Source of the DNA: a virus
Virus record (IMG/VR): IMGVR_UViG_3300031957_000117
Coordinates: 1-25,759 of that record
Direction: 5' to 3' (one strand)
DNA: 25,759 nucleotides
Notes under the pieces: generated by a model
The model's input: only the letters and a program-made list of their open reading frames with translations
Told to the model about the DNA's origin: nothing
Databases searched by the model: none
Translations under genes and position numbers: made by a program
In this document: piece by piece, positions 14,832-23,557 of the stretch
Numbering within the stretch: the first letter of the stretch is position 1
How the letters are laid out: each line of letters begins with the position of its first letter

Positions 14832-15066
14832 AGGAACTGTAAGCAGAGGGGTTGTCAAGAACGACGACTTAAACCCTGATGGCGTGCGGGTGGTTATCAG
14901 TTGGGATGAGATGGTAGTGGGTGCTTCTATATTCGTACCCTGTATCAATACCAAAGGAGCTGTCGAAGAACTTAAACGTATCTGCGATTCTAAACAGTGG
15001 GAGTCTCGCATCTTAGTTCGGGTGGAGGACGGTAAATTAGGAGTGCGTATGTGGAGAATGCTATGA
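14824..15066 (+). CDS. Small unknown protein, last gene of the plus-strand block
   Basis: The 80-residue product starts at GTG 14824, overlapping the end of the primase-helicase gene by 8 bases. It shows a beta-rich pattern (VRVVISWDEMVVGASIFVPC), one central helix (AVEELKRICDS) and a final strand region (RILVRVEDGKLGVRMWRML). It looks like a small, folded alpha/beta protein without membrane segments. No family is recognised. Its stop lies 24 bases before the first arm of the convergent terminator. Confidence 0.65.
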   Translation: MTKGTVSRGVVKNDDLNPDGVRVVISWDEMVVGASIFVPCINTKGAVEELKRICDSKQWESRILVRVEDGKLGVRMWRML

Positions 15067-15089
15067 TAAAGTTCGCTTGGTTCTCCACG

Positions 15090-15135
15090 ACCACCCACCT
15101 CCTAGTCAGTCTCTCCCCTGCGGCTAGGGGGTGGT
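15090..15135. terminator. Probable bidirectional terminator between convergent blocks
   Basis: ACCACCC (15090-15096) pairs with GGGTGGT (15129-15135). An alternative inner hairpin is CCCCT (15115-15119) with AGGGG (15126-15130). It lies between two converging stop codons (15066 and 15139). T-runs are short (TTCTCT on the plus strand), so termination efficiency is uncertain, but the position is right for a terminator. Confidence 0.55.
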
Positions 15136-15138
15136 TCT

Positions 15139-18100
15139 CTAATTATTCATGTACCAAGGCTGATACTCTAGTTCTTCTTGCATGTCTTGTGCGTACAAAC
15201 GCATGGTAGGCGTAAGTGTAACTCCGTTGTGCATGGTCAAAGAAGTTCTAGCGTGCTGTTTCATTGACCGCTCTATCGTATCGGTTGTTATGATTGCTTC
15301 TTTACCTTTATCACTATGTCTACGGTTGTGCGCTATTATTTCGTTTAATATATCACTTGTGTTATCGCCTTGACGCAACGCTATGTAGTATCGTTTTAGT
15401 AACCTACTCTTCTGCCTAGATACAGTCTTTTGAATCTTCTTGATGTCTTGGTTACGCTCTTGTGCGTTGGTGTATCTTGCAGGGGCAAAACCTAGAAACT
15501 TAGTCGCTACCTCACCCGCGTTGAAGTCATCTGTAATCGGGTCGCCACGTCGTGTCTCAGCACCTTCAGTAGCAAACCGTTCTGCTTGAAGTATATTCCG
15601 GAACGCTGCCGGTAACATAGACTCTATACCCCGTCTCGTTTCGCCGTTATACATATCATTAGCACCGCGTAATATACTTGACCCATAACCTAATGCAGGG
15701 CCACCAAGAAAATCGAATACTTCTTCTTTAGCGGACTTGTTAAAATCATAACGGTTGTTACCAAGGATTAAGTTAGATAAGCCTATACGAGCAGCTATAT
15801 CTGCTTCAAATCCTAAGAAGTTAGTAAGGTACTGCACGCCGCCTCGATACAGTGGGTCGCCCATAAACCTACGAGACAGTAAGTCAGCATCTTCTTCGTC
15901 ATCATCTAAGTACAAATCTGCGATACCTTGGAATATACCCACCAGCGGTATACCTTGCACACCTGCTAGGGCTGCGATGTAGCCGTTACTAGCTATAAAC
16001 TGCTTCATAGCTATACGGCCTTGCTCTTCTGACATACCGTATTCTTTGGCTTGTTTCAGCGCACCAGCCATCATCTTAAATTGGTTGTAGTACATGGTGA
16101 AGCCGTAGGTCTTAAACATCATGGCTAGACGACCTATTGGGCCACTCTGTGCTATTCGCGGTGCCGTGTTAAGCGCAGAACCGCCGTTTAGTTGTGATGT
16201 TTCCTGCATAGCAACTTGCGTAGCCAGTTTCCGTTTAGCACCCTCTGATAAAGTATCTTCGCCTTTGGCTTTGTTTGGTTTGGTGTTTAACCTAGCCATC
16301 TCGTTGAGGTACGCAGCAACCACTGTAGTTTGTCTGCCCATACGCTCTACTGTATGGAATGGTAAGGCGCTCCACCTAGAGAAGGTGTCATATATACCTT
16401 CTTTTGGAGCTGCCATGTCAATACCTTGATAGTCTGCCCATGCAGATCGGGTAAGGAAGCTACGTTCGTTAGCTTCTTGTATCACTGGCATAAGTTCTTC
16501 TAAGAACTCACGTTTTGTTTGAGATACAGTTTCACCGCCACCTACATCTTTCTGGTAGTAATTTGGTGTGTCCAGATCTGGCAGATCATCGCGCATCTGG
16601 AATTTACCGTCTGCGTCCAATAGGAAGTAGTTATCTATTGATGGGGTGTACGAGTTGATGATGTTCTTATCACTTCCTACGACTTCCCCTCCGTAAGTCT
16701 CCACCTTGTGCTCTATATTGCTACCAGTAAACAACCTAAAACCTGCATTCACCGCTTTACTAGCTGTCCTAAAGTCTGTTTTACCTTGTAGATAAGGCAT
16801 CACGACGGCTGGTACTTGAAAGCCATTTGATATGGTAGAAGCAGCGTTGAACCCCATGGTGCCAATAAAAGCGAAACGGTTAAGCTGTTTAGCTAGATTA
16901 TTCCAAAAATCGTTTGGTGGGTTAATTGTAAGTTCTTTACGTGCTTCAAGTTCATTCATCAGTATCTGTTTGTTATCGCCTTGTAGATACTCGTTATTAG
17001 ACGTTTTAATTTCTTCTCTAACCGCAGAAAGGGCAGTTCGTATGTTCTCTGAAGACTTGAGGTTGGCTGCACGGTTAGCCATACCGTATCCCTTTACACG
17101 CAGTGTATCTAAAGCATCGTCAGCGGCACCTAGTTTATCCTCTCGTTTCTTGAAGGCTTTTAAGAATGACGATTCTGGTAACGCAGTTATAAACTCCTGC
17201 ACGATGCTATTGATGGTAGCTTCTTTGTTGGCGGTACCATCAGGTATGCTCTGGTTTAGCGTAGTTACCATCTGAGTAACAAAAGAAGTAGGTGCTGTAC
17301 CTCCGTCGAACGTCATGTTCTTTAGACCGTCTGCTACTTGTATACCTGATACTTGGTAGGTAACTCCGTCTACGACTACAGGCTCACCTTCTCCTTTTGC
17401 CAGAGCAAGTAGTTTGCTGTAGGTGCTTTTTCTAGCATTAGGACTGCCAAACGCTTCTATAACTTCACGAGGCTCTCCCTTCGATCCGTCTGCGTTGACA
17501 GGTGTCACAAACCACTTGAGCCAAGAATCTCCTTTACGGGCCAACGGGAAGTAGGGTTCGATAAGGTTTCTATCGAATATCTTTGTGTATAGCTGATTCT
17601 TTAGCTTCTCTGCTTGTTCTTTATCTGTGATAGCGCTGTCTATTCGTGCGCCCAGACTTTCTTTCAAATCATCCAGTATACCTCTGTACGTATCGCGCAA
17701 CTGCACGTAAGCAGCCTGACCGTCGGGGCCAAGTTTCTCGTACTCTGCATTTAACACCTCCCATAACTTTAGTTTTTCGCCCTTATACGTTGATTTAGGC
17801 TTAGATGGGTCTACCCTAGCCATAGTAGAGTCAGTCGTAAGGTTGTTGAATACAGTTAGTATGTTCCCGTCTGGGTCGGCTTTGTTAGCGGCTTGTAACT
17901 TACGTTCTATAGCCGCAGTAATGGCATTGAGTTTCGCGGTGGATATTTCTATAGCGCCGTTAGATTTTTCTATAGCTTCAGTGAAGCTCTTTATAGACTG
18001 AACGCCGGTTACATTGGCTATGTCATTGAACGCGCTGTTGTTTAAGAACCCAAGACCTAAAGATTTAGCACTATTAGCTACAGAGCTACCCAGCCCAGTC

Positions 18101-21100
18101 CCAAATAACTGCTTAAACCCTACCCCTACAGTATCGTTAGGTATGTCTCGTATTGCTCGTACAGCATTGTTTGTCTCTCGATCTTGGAGTTTTGCTACTT
18201 TACCGTCTTTGGATGCCATCAGTAGCTGACCCGCACCACGAGACTCAGGTGCAGGTGCAATAATTGTTTCTATCAGCTCGTCTATGGCGTTCAGGCTGTC
18301 TTCTTTGCCCTTCTTGGGTGGCACGCCCAGAATCTTTCTGACTATCTTGTTGATGATGTCAGACACTTTACGTAACACCGACGGTGCCTTGGGGGTAGAC
18401 AGCAGGGCAAGTTCAGAGCGGAACTCAGGGTTGCTCATGTATTCAGCGGCAAACTCCTGTATGTCCTGTGACCCGTAGTGCGACTTCAACTTGTCTTTCA
18501 CGTCATCAAAGACTTTTTGTAGCTGAATAGTTAGTGGGTTCTTGGCATCCGCCAGTGTTGCAGAAACTCCAGCGTGACCCATTTCATGCACCAGCGCGTG
18601 TACGGTCTGCCCTTCGGCTGCATCTAGGCTTATGGTGTTTGTCTTAGGGTCAAACAAACCGTATACAAAATCACCACCCTCGTTCTGTAGGTCTTCTACC
18701 AGCGATACCTTGGTGGTACCCACGTTCTCGGCTAGCTTCCTAGCAAACCTCTTGACCGCAGGATTAGGTGCATCTGCTGCGATAGCCTCCAGTGCACCCT
18801 TCAAATCGCCGTTGCGTAGTGCCGCAGTAGCCGCATCAGGCATAGGTAGGGTGGTAGACAGAGCAGCGTTCTTGGGTAGAACTAGCGAATCTTTTTCGGC
18901 TTGGCGTGCTTTTTCTTCATCAGCTTTTCTTGCTGCTAACTCTTGTTGAGCCGCTACATCGCCTTCCCGCGCACGTTTTCTAACGTCGGATAGTAGTGCT
19001 ATGGCTTTCTCTTCTGCTTTCGCACCTTTGGCTGTACCTAATACTTCTTTGCGAGGGCTTGGTGTTGCTATAGACGCCTTGAACTTTTTAAGTCTAGCTG
19101 TCTCTTCTTTCGTTAGCGGCTTACTCGCTGCTTTTTTACGCTGTGCACGCTCAAGCAGTTCCCTATCCTTTGCGGCCTCTCTCCTTCGCTGCCCCACACC
19201 TAACTCAAACTCTGCTGTTTGCGCCTCTTGTGTAGTCTCTTCAATACGGGCCTGTGCAGTGGGCGACAAGTTCGCATTGGCCCAATCAAGCACTGCTTGC
19301 CCTTTCTCACGTCCCATACCCGCAGTTAAAGCAGCTTCATCACGCGGTATTAGTTTCTCTGGACTTTCTCTAGCCTCTTTTCGTGAGGCTTGCCGTACTT
19401 TACTTGCACCAGTAGATACATCGTAAGCGGCAAACGTAAGTCCTTTAGCGGGATCGCCCGTCGCTTCGCCTAGCTTCAAGTAGTCAGCTACAGCCTTAAC
19501 TTCTGTTGGTGCGTCACGCTGGGCTGTTTTAGATAGCGCATCATATTCTGTAAGGAACTGCTGTATGGCTTGTTGGTCTTGCTCTGGTAGGGGTGGAGCT
19601 TTTGTCTGTCTGCTTCTACCTATGAACTCTCGCTTACTAACTTCTTCGGGGGTGCCATAGACTTCTTCGTACGCACGGTTAAACCCCTCTACTGCTTCCG
19701 GCTCTGCCTCCGTGCCTCTAGCTTCTATAAGTTTAGTTTCTGCTTTCTGTATAGGAGAGTCGAACTCTGTAAGTATGTTTCTCTTTTCTTCTTGGAGTCT
19801 GTCTACCTCTGCTTGTGCGGCGGCTACGTTAGCTTTGTATTGTGCATTCTGCGCCTTAAATTCTGTATCTGTTTCTATCTTTAACTCAGCGTTACTGGCC
19901 CGCTCACTTTCAGGTCTTATATTATTTGCAAACTTCAACGCATAACGTATGTTGGCCTTAGAAGGAGTTTGGTTTGTTACCTTCTTTAGCCCTTCTTCTG
20001 CTTCCGCAAGTCGTGTGTCCAGTTCTGCTAATGCAGTAAACTGTCCTCCTTCTCCGACATCAGCTCTCCCAATGTCTCTTCCAGCATCTCCCACTGTTGA
20101 TCCGTCAGTGCCCGCAACTGCCACGGAATCTTGACCGCTTGCTGTGACTCCCACGCCCTGTGGATCAACTGCATCGCCTGTTCCACTTCCTGTTGCGTCA
20201 AGTTCTCCTTCGGTATCGGTATCTGTATCACCTTGTTCATCTACTCGCTCCTTGGGTGGCCCCAACGCATCAAATTCTTTGTTCAGGTTTTCTTGTATCT
20301 GAGCTTTGTTTTTGCGTGGCTGCGCTGCTTCCCTACGTAGGTCATCTCGTACATCAGGATCGGTTAGATCAGCGTCTTTATATCTTCGGTATATAGAAGT
20401 TCTTTTGTAGTTCTTTCCCAGCACCCGTTCAAGGAACGAATCATTAACGGTTGTATCTGCACCGACCTGCCCTCTAAGTTGTTCTTGGGTCTGTACTGTT
20501 GTAGTTGTTTTACCGTCTTCCGTAGTCCTAGTAACTGCGCCTTTTTCTTCGCCAGCTTCTATTGCAGCCGCTAGTTTTTCTTTTTCTGCTTCTTCTCTTT
20601 CTGCTTCTTCTCTTTCTGCTTCTTCTCTTTCTGCTTCTGTTATGTCGTCTAAAGTTGCATCAGCGTCGAGCGTCTCATCTGTAACCTCTGCCACTGCCGC
20701 ACCTACATCTGCATCTATATCCGCTTCTGTTATAGGTGTGACAGGTGCAATAGGCGTTTCTTCAGTAGGAACCGGAGTTACAGGGTCTGGCCCTTTTGCA
20801 CGGCGTGGGGCAAACAAGTCAACAAAGCCTTGCAAGATAGCGCCAGCACCACCACCTAGTGCGGCTTCTTCTGCGGTGCCACCAAAGGTCTCAGCAGCAG
20901 CGTTGTATTCCTGTTCGTTGAGATTCTGCAAGACGTTAGATGCAGCTTCCTGTGCAGCTTCTGCACCACCCGTTATACCCGCGCTATAGATACGCTCGCC
21001 TATGGTTTCAACTTTCTCAGGCGGTATCTTCTCAAGAAGTTTTGCAAGTTCAGGTAGCTTGCTAGTAGGTAGTACCCGTGCGATAGGGATTACGTCGAGT

Positions 21101-21723
21101 AGGCCAATAAAGGCACCACGGAGTGCGGCGTCTCCACGTTCTTCTTCAGTAGCTTCAGCAGCACGAGCACGTTCGCTTGCTTCACCAGCACCAGCGGCAC
21201 CAGCAGCTACAGCACCAAGACCAAGAGCACCAACAGGGCCTATAGGAGTTAATGCTGCGGCAGCGGGGACAGCAGCAAGGCCAGCAATGGAGCCAAGCGC
21301 GGAGCTTAGTTTGTAGGATATAGAGTCAGGGTCGCCGCCTTCAGGGCGAAAAGACTCAGCAATAGACTGTATCTTATCTCGTGCAGCAAGCTCGCTTTCT
21401 TCTTCTAGGGGTGTAGCAAGGCCAAGCGCAGCCATTTCACCAACACCCACAACACCTGCTCCGAATCCAGAGGTGATGTCCTCAAATATGCCGGTTTCTC
21501 TCTCAGGTATAGCAGCTTGTGCTGCTTCTAGTCTTGCCCGTGCTTGTGCCAGCCTGTTGTTTTCTTCGCGCTCAAACTCTGACATAAAGTCAGTTCTAGG
21601 TGGCACTGCGGAGGCAGGCATGGGGTTGTTAGCTAAGAACTTCCTAGCAGCTTCAGCAGCGACTTGCCTGTCATCAGTATCGACATTAATAGATCTGCCA
21701 TCAGGCAAATTTACCGCGATCAT
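15139..21723 (-). CDS. Giant internal-virion/ejection-type protein with zincin motif and LPD38-like region
   Basis: The 2194-residue virion protein starts MIAVNLPDGRSINVDTDD, an N-terminus common to phage large polyvalent proteins. Residues about 145-190 are Ala/Gly-rich and hydrophobic, fit to insert into a membrane. Residues about 355-395 hold an EAEREE repeat. Residues about 490-570 are a Gly/Asp/Thr/Ala/Ser linker. HEMGH (1046-1050), with a later QEFAAEYM, marks a zinc metallopeptidase domain. The final 350 residues include RIAQSGPIGRLAMMFKTYGF, typical of the LPD38 region. Such proteins are stored in the capsid and ejected with the DNA; peptidoglycan or protein cleavage is inferred. It starts at ATG 21723 in a TAATG overlap with the 608-codon gene. 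A second gene is embedded out of frame at 20028-20240. Confidence 0.85.
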   Translation of the reverse strand: MIAVNLPDGRSINVDTDDRQVAAEAARKFLANNPMPASAVPPRTDFMSEFEREENNRLAQARARLEAAQAAIPERETGIFEDITSGFGAGVVGVGEMAALGLATPLEEESELAARDKIQSIAESFRPEGGDPDSISYKLSSALGSIAGLAAVPAAAALTPIGPVGALGLGAVAAGAAGAGEASERARAAEATEEERGDAALRGAFIGLLDVIPIARVLPTSKLPELAKLLEKIPPEKVETIGERIYSAGITGGAEAAQEAASNVLQNLNEQEYNAAAETFGGTAEEAALGGGAGAILQGFVDLFAPRRAKGPDPVTPVPTEETPIAPVTPITEADIDADVGAAVAEVTDETLDADATLDDITEAEREEAEREEAEREEAEKEKLAAAIEAGEEKGAVTRTTEDGKTTTTVQTQEQLRGQVGADTTVNDSFLERVLGKNYKRTSIYRRYKDADLTDPDVRDDLRREAAQPRKNKAQIQENLNKEFDALGPPKERVDEQGDTDTDTEGELDATGSGTGDAVDPQGVGVTASGQDSVAVAGTDGSTVGDAGRDIGRADVGEGGQFTALAELDTRLAEAEEGLKKVTNQTPSKANIRYALKFANNIRPESERASNAELKIETDTEFKAQNAQYKANVAAAQAEVDRLQEEKRNILTEFDSPIQKAETKLIEARGTEAEPEAVEGFNRAYEEVYGTPEEVSKREFIGRSRQTKAPPLPEQDQQAIQQFLTEYDALSKTAQRDAPTEVKAVADYLKLGEATGDPAKGLTFAAYDVSTGASKVRQASRKEARESPEKLIPRDEAALTAGMGREKGQAVLDWANANLSPTAQARIEETTQEAQTAEFELGVGQRRREAAKDRELLERAQRKKAASKPLTKEETARLKKFKASIATPSPRKEVLGTAKGAKAEEKAIALLSDVRKRAREGDVAAQQELAARKADEEKARQAEKDSLVLPKNAALSTTLPMPDAATAALRNGDLKGALEAIAADAPNPAVKRFARKLAENVGTTKVSLVEDLQNEGGDFVYGLFDPKTNTISLDAAEGQTVHALVHEMGHAGVSATLADAKNPLTIQLQKVFDDVKDKLKSHYGSQDIQEFAAEYMSNPEFRSELALLSTPKAPSVLRKVSDIINKIVRKILGVPPKKGKEDSLNAIDELIETIIAPAPESRGAGQLLMASKDGKVAKLQDRETNNAVRAIRDIPNDTVGVGFKQLFGTGLGSSVANSAKSLGLGFLNNSAFNDIANVTGVQSIKSFTEAIEKSNGAIEISTAKLNAITAAIERKLQAANKADPDGNILTVFNNLTTDSTMARVDPSKPKSTYKGEKLKLWEVLNAEYEKLGPDGQAAYVQLRDTYRGILDDLKESLGARIDSAITDKEQAEKLKNQLYTKIFDRNLIEPYFPLARKGDSWLKWFVTPVNADGSKGEPREVIEAFGSPNARKSTYSKLLALAKGEGEPVVVDGVTYQVSGIQVADGLKNMTFDGGTAPTSFVTQMVTTLNQSIPDGTANKEATINSIVQEFITALPESSFLKAFKKREDKLGAADDALDTLRVKGYGMANRAANLKSSENIRTALSAVREEIKTSNNEYLQGDNKQILMNELEARKELTINPPNDFWNNLAKQLNRFAFIGTMGFNAASTISNGFQVPAVVMPYLQGKTDFRTASKAVNAGFRLFTGSNIEHKVETYGGEVVGSDKNIINSYTPSIDNYFLLDADGKFQMRDDLPDLDTPNYYQKDVGGGETVSQTKREFLEELMPVIQEANERSFLTRSAWADYQGIDMAAPKEGIYDTFSRWSALPFHTVERMGRQTTVVAAYLNEMARLNTKPNKAKGEDTLSEGAKRKLATQVAMQETSQLNGGSALNTAPRIAQSGPIGRLAMMFKTYGFTMYYNQFKMMAGALKQAKEYGMSEEQGRIAMKQFIASNGYIAALAGVQGIPLVGIFQGIADLYLDDDEEDADLLSRRFMGDPLYRGGVQYLTNFLGFEADIAARIGLSNLILGNNRYDFNKSAKEEVFDFLGGPALGYGSSILRGANDMYNGETRRGIESMLPAAFRNILQAERFATEGAETRRGDPITDDFNAGEVATKFLGFAPARYTNAQERNQDIKKIQKTVSRQKSRLLKRYYIALRQGDNTSDILNEIIAHNRRHSDKGKEAIITTDTIERSMKQHARTSLTMHNGVTLTPTMRLYAQDMQEELEYQPWYMNN
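20028..20240 (-). CDS. Overprinted gene embedded in the giant virion-protein gene
   Basis: A 70-residue frame on the same strand, but out of frame, lies inside the 2194-codon gene. The ATG at 20240 has AAGGAG (20248-20253) with an ideal 7-nt spacing, better than any ribosome-binding site of the four virion genes. The product begins MNKVIQIPIPKENLTQQEVE and continues as amphipathic helices with four Trp/Leu-rich turns (AWESQQAVKIPWQLRAL, QQWEMLEETLGELM). This is a composition of a real protein rather than of a frame shadow. The host protein here (residues about 495-566) is low-complexity linker, as expected where a second frame is under selection. Its function is unknown. Confidence 0.65.
   Translation of the reverse strand: MNKVIQIPIPKENLTQQEVEQAMQLIHRAWESQQAVKIPWQLRALTDQQWEMLEETLGELMSEKEDSLLH
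20586..20630 (-). repeat. Three perfect 15-nt tandem repeats
   Basis: The unit CTGCTTCTTCTCTTT (plus strand) occurs three times in a row and continues partially for a fourth. On the minus strand it encodes repeated EREEA units in the giant virion protein, a charged helical segment. Identical copies suggest recent slippage expansion. Confidence 0.9.
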
Positions 21724-23546
21724 TATATTCGATTGCCTGCTGCGTCTACAGTAATAGTACCCCCAGTCAGGCGTTGTCGCTGTGCTTCTCTCGCTGCTGT
21801 TGCCTCGTTCAAATCCTTAGTTATCATAAATTGTCGTTTTCTTTCCGCTATTGCTCGTGGGTCTGTTAGCATCTTCTCATCCACCAACGCTTCTAACCTA
21901 GCAAGCTCTGCCTTCGCTTCTTTTCCTTCTTTGCCGCCTTCGCTTATTTTTGCTCGTAGCGCCTGTAAATTTATTGGCGATATACCAAGTTCGGTTCTTA
22001 TTCGCTCTCTTATAACCTCTAGGGTTTGCTCAGAGGTAGATATTGCGTCTCGTGCCTTCTCAGGATCAGCATACGTGCCCGCGACTATTCCTTCTCTCTG
22101 TAGTAACAGCGCTGCCTTCCTGTCTGCCGTCGCTCTTTCTGCTTCTACTGCACGACGTTCTTCTGCGCTCATACGTTGCAGAGTACCTTGAGCACTGGCT
22201 ATAGATGTCATTTCTCGCTGCATTACAGCATCGTACGCATCCGCAGCATCATTACCTACTTCACGACGAAGGGTCATCTCTGCTGTACCTATGTTGTCTA
22301 GGGCAGTCTCAAACTTATCACGTACCGCTTCTTGTTCTTTACGGTATTCAGCACGGGCTTTAGATCCGCTCCCCGGAGGCCCACTAGCTAACCCACCAAG
22401 TTGAGCTAGTAATGCACGTCGCCTAACAAGTTCTGGATTAGTGCGTTCTTCGTATAGTTTTCTAGCACGGGCTTCTCGGTCTTTTAGTATTTCAATACCA
22501 CGACCTAACCCTAATTCACCGCGCACAGCTTCAGCTCGTTCTTTAGCTAGTTGAGAAGGATCACGTTCTAAATTCTTTAATAGTGATGTTTTAATTCGGT
22601 CATCTAGGCTCATTATGCCTTCACCAGCACCAGCATCGGCATCGGCATCGGCATCGGCATCGGTAGTGGCGATAGCAGCATCACTAACGGTTGTTTGGGG
22701 TATACCCTGTATCATAATGCCAGATCCGGGTGTGTCTTCCCGTGGCGTTAACTGTTGCTCTATTACATCACCTGCTTGCGTTGAAGAGCGTAAGGCCGAC
22801 ATATCTGGTCGAGGCATCTGCCCTACCTGTATACCCCCTGTTTTAGGAGTAAACATTTCCTCCATTTCCTCTTGCAAGGCTCTACTTCTTCTGCGTTCTT
22901 GTATCTCAGTCTTAGTACCTGATAGGTCTGTAAAAGGATTAAAAGGATTTTCACGACGTTCTGCTAACCTAGCTATTAGCTCTTGCATCTCTCTTTGTCT
23001 AGGTGTTTGCTCAATAGACGACAGACTAGGCTCAGACGCACGACGTTTTTCTGCCGCTGCTTTTAGAAATTTGGCTAACTCATCTTTAGTAGGGCCACCT
23101 TCTTGAAACGCAACAATACCCCCACCAGCTAACTGCACGGGGCGTGCTTGGCTCATAACACCTTGCGCCATTTGTGGCTGCTGCGGAGCGCCTTGTGGCA
23201 TACCTTGAGGCATACGTGCTTGTTGTTGGGGCATACCTTGGGGCATACCTTGCTGTGCGCGAGCTACAGTGTCCATCTCGCTTGGGCCTACCCCCATTTC
23301 CTTTGCGGCTTGTCGGCGGTACTCGCCCATAAGACCTTGCTGCATTTGATCTTTGATCGTCGCAGGGTTGCCTTGTTGCTGCATCATCTGGTCGCGTTTT
23401 ATAGCGTCTAAATCTTGCTTGAGTTGTTGCATAGCAAGTAGATCGACCAGTTCTTTGGTCATGTTGGCACGCTTCTGAAGCCCTTGCATATTGCCTGCAT
23501 AGGCGTCTTTCGTACGTTCAATCTGGCTAATAGGATTGTTTAGCAT
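21723..23546 (-). CDS. Gln/Met-rich virion-associated protein
   Basis: The 607-residue product uses ATG 23546, preferred to a TTG three bases upstream. Residues about 90-135 form a Gln/Met/Pro/Gly-rich tract with repeated QGMP units. It is followed by the short cassette LAGGGIVAFQEGGPTKDELA, which recurs in marine phage virion genes as far as I recall. An Asp-Ala repeat (five DA pairs) lies near residue 300. The last 250 residues are charged, predicted to be long helices. No enzymatic motif is seen. Its position between the 18-residue-repeat protein and the giant ejection protein suggests an internal-virion or tail-tube component. The stop shares a base with the next ATG. Confidence 0.75.
   Translation of the reverse strand: MLNNPISQIERTKDAYAGNMQGLQKRANMTKELVDLLAMQQLKQDLDAIKRDQMMQQQGNPATIKDQMQQGLMGEYRRQAAKEMGVGPSEMDTVARAQQGMPQGMPQQQARMPQGMPQGAPQQPQMAQGVMSQARPVQLAGGGIVAFQEGGPTKDELAKFLKAAAEKRRASEPSLSSIEQTPRQREMQELIARLAERRENPFNPFTDLSGTKTEIQERRRSRALQEEMEEMFTPKTGGIQVGQMPRPDMSALRSSTQAGDVIEQQLTPREDTPGSGIMIQGIPQTTVSDAAIATTDADADADADAGAGEGIMSLDDRIKTSLLKNLERDPSQLAKERAEAVRGELGLGRGIEILKDREARARKLYEERTNPELVRRRALLAQLGGLASGPPGSGSKARAEYRKEQEAVRDKFETALDNIGTAEMTLRREVGNDAADAYDAVMQREMTSIASAQGTLQRMSAEERRAVEAERATADRKAALLLQREGIVAGTYADPEKARDAISTSEQTLEVIRERIRTELGISPINLQALRAKISEGGKEGKEAKAELARLEALVDEKMLTDPRAIAERKRQFMITKDLNEATAAREAQRQRLTGGTITVDAAGNRI
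22633..22662 (-). repeat. Five tandem GCATCG hexamers
   Basis: GCATCG is repeated five times without a mismatch. Read on the minus strand it gives CGATGC and encodes alternating Asp-Ala in the 607-residue virion protein. The repeat keeps the reading frame when it expands or shrinks by one unit, so it is a potential length-variable site. Confidence 0.95.
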
Positions 23547-23557
23547 CAATTAAATAC

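Noticed and set aside
16832-17275. Long plus-strand frames opposite the virion genes (also 21664-22191 and 22615-23106)
   Set aside because: They are Ser/Ala/Leu-rich antisense shadows of charged, Ala-rich virion genes, with no ribosome-binding sites and no gene-like spacing.
20586-20630. Short direct repeats considered as a CRISPR array
   Set aside because: Units are contiguous without spacers and are in frame with the coding sequence.
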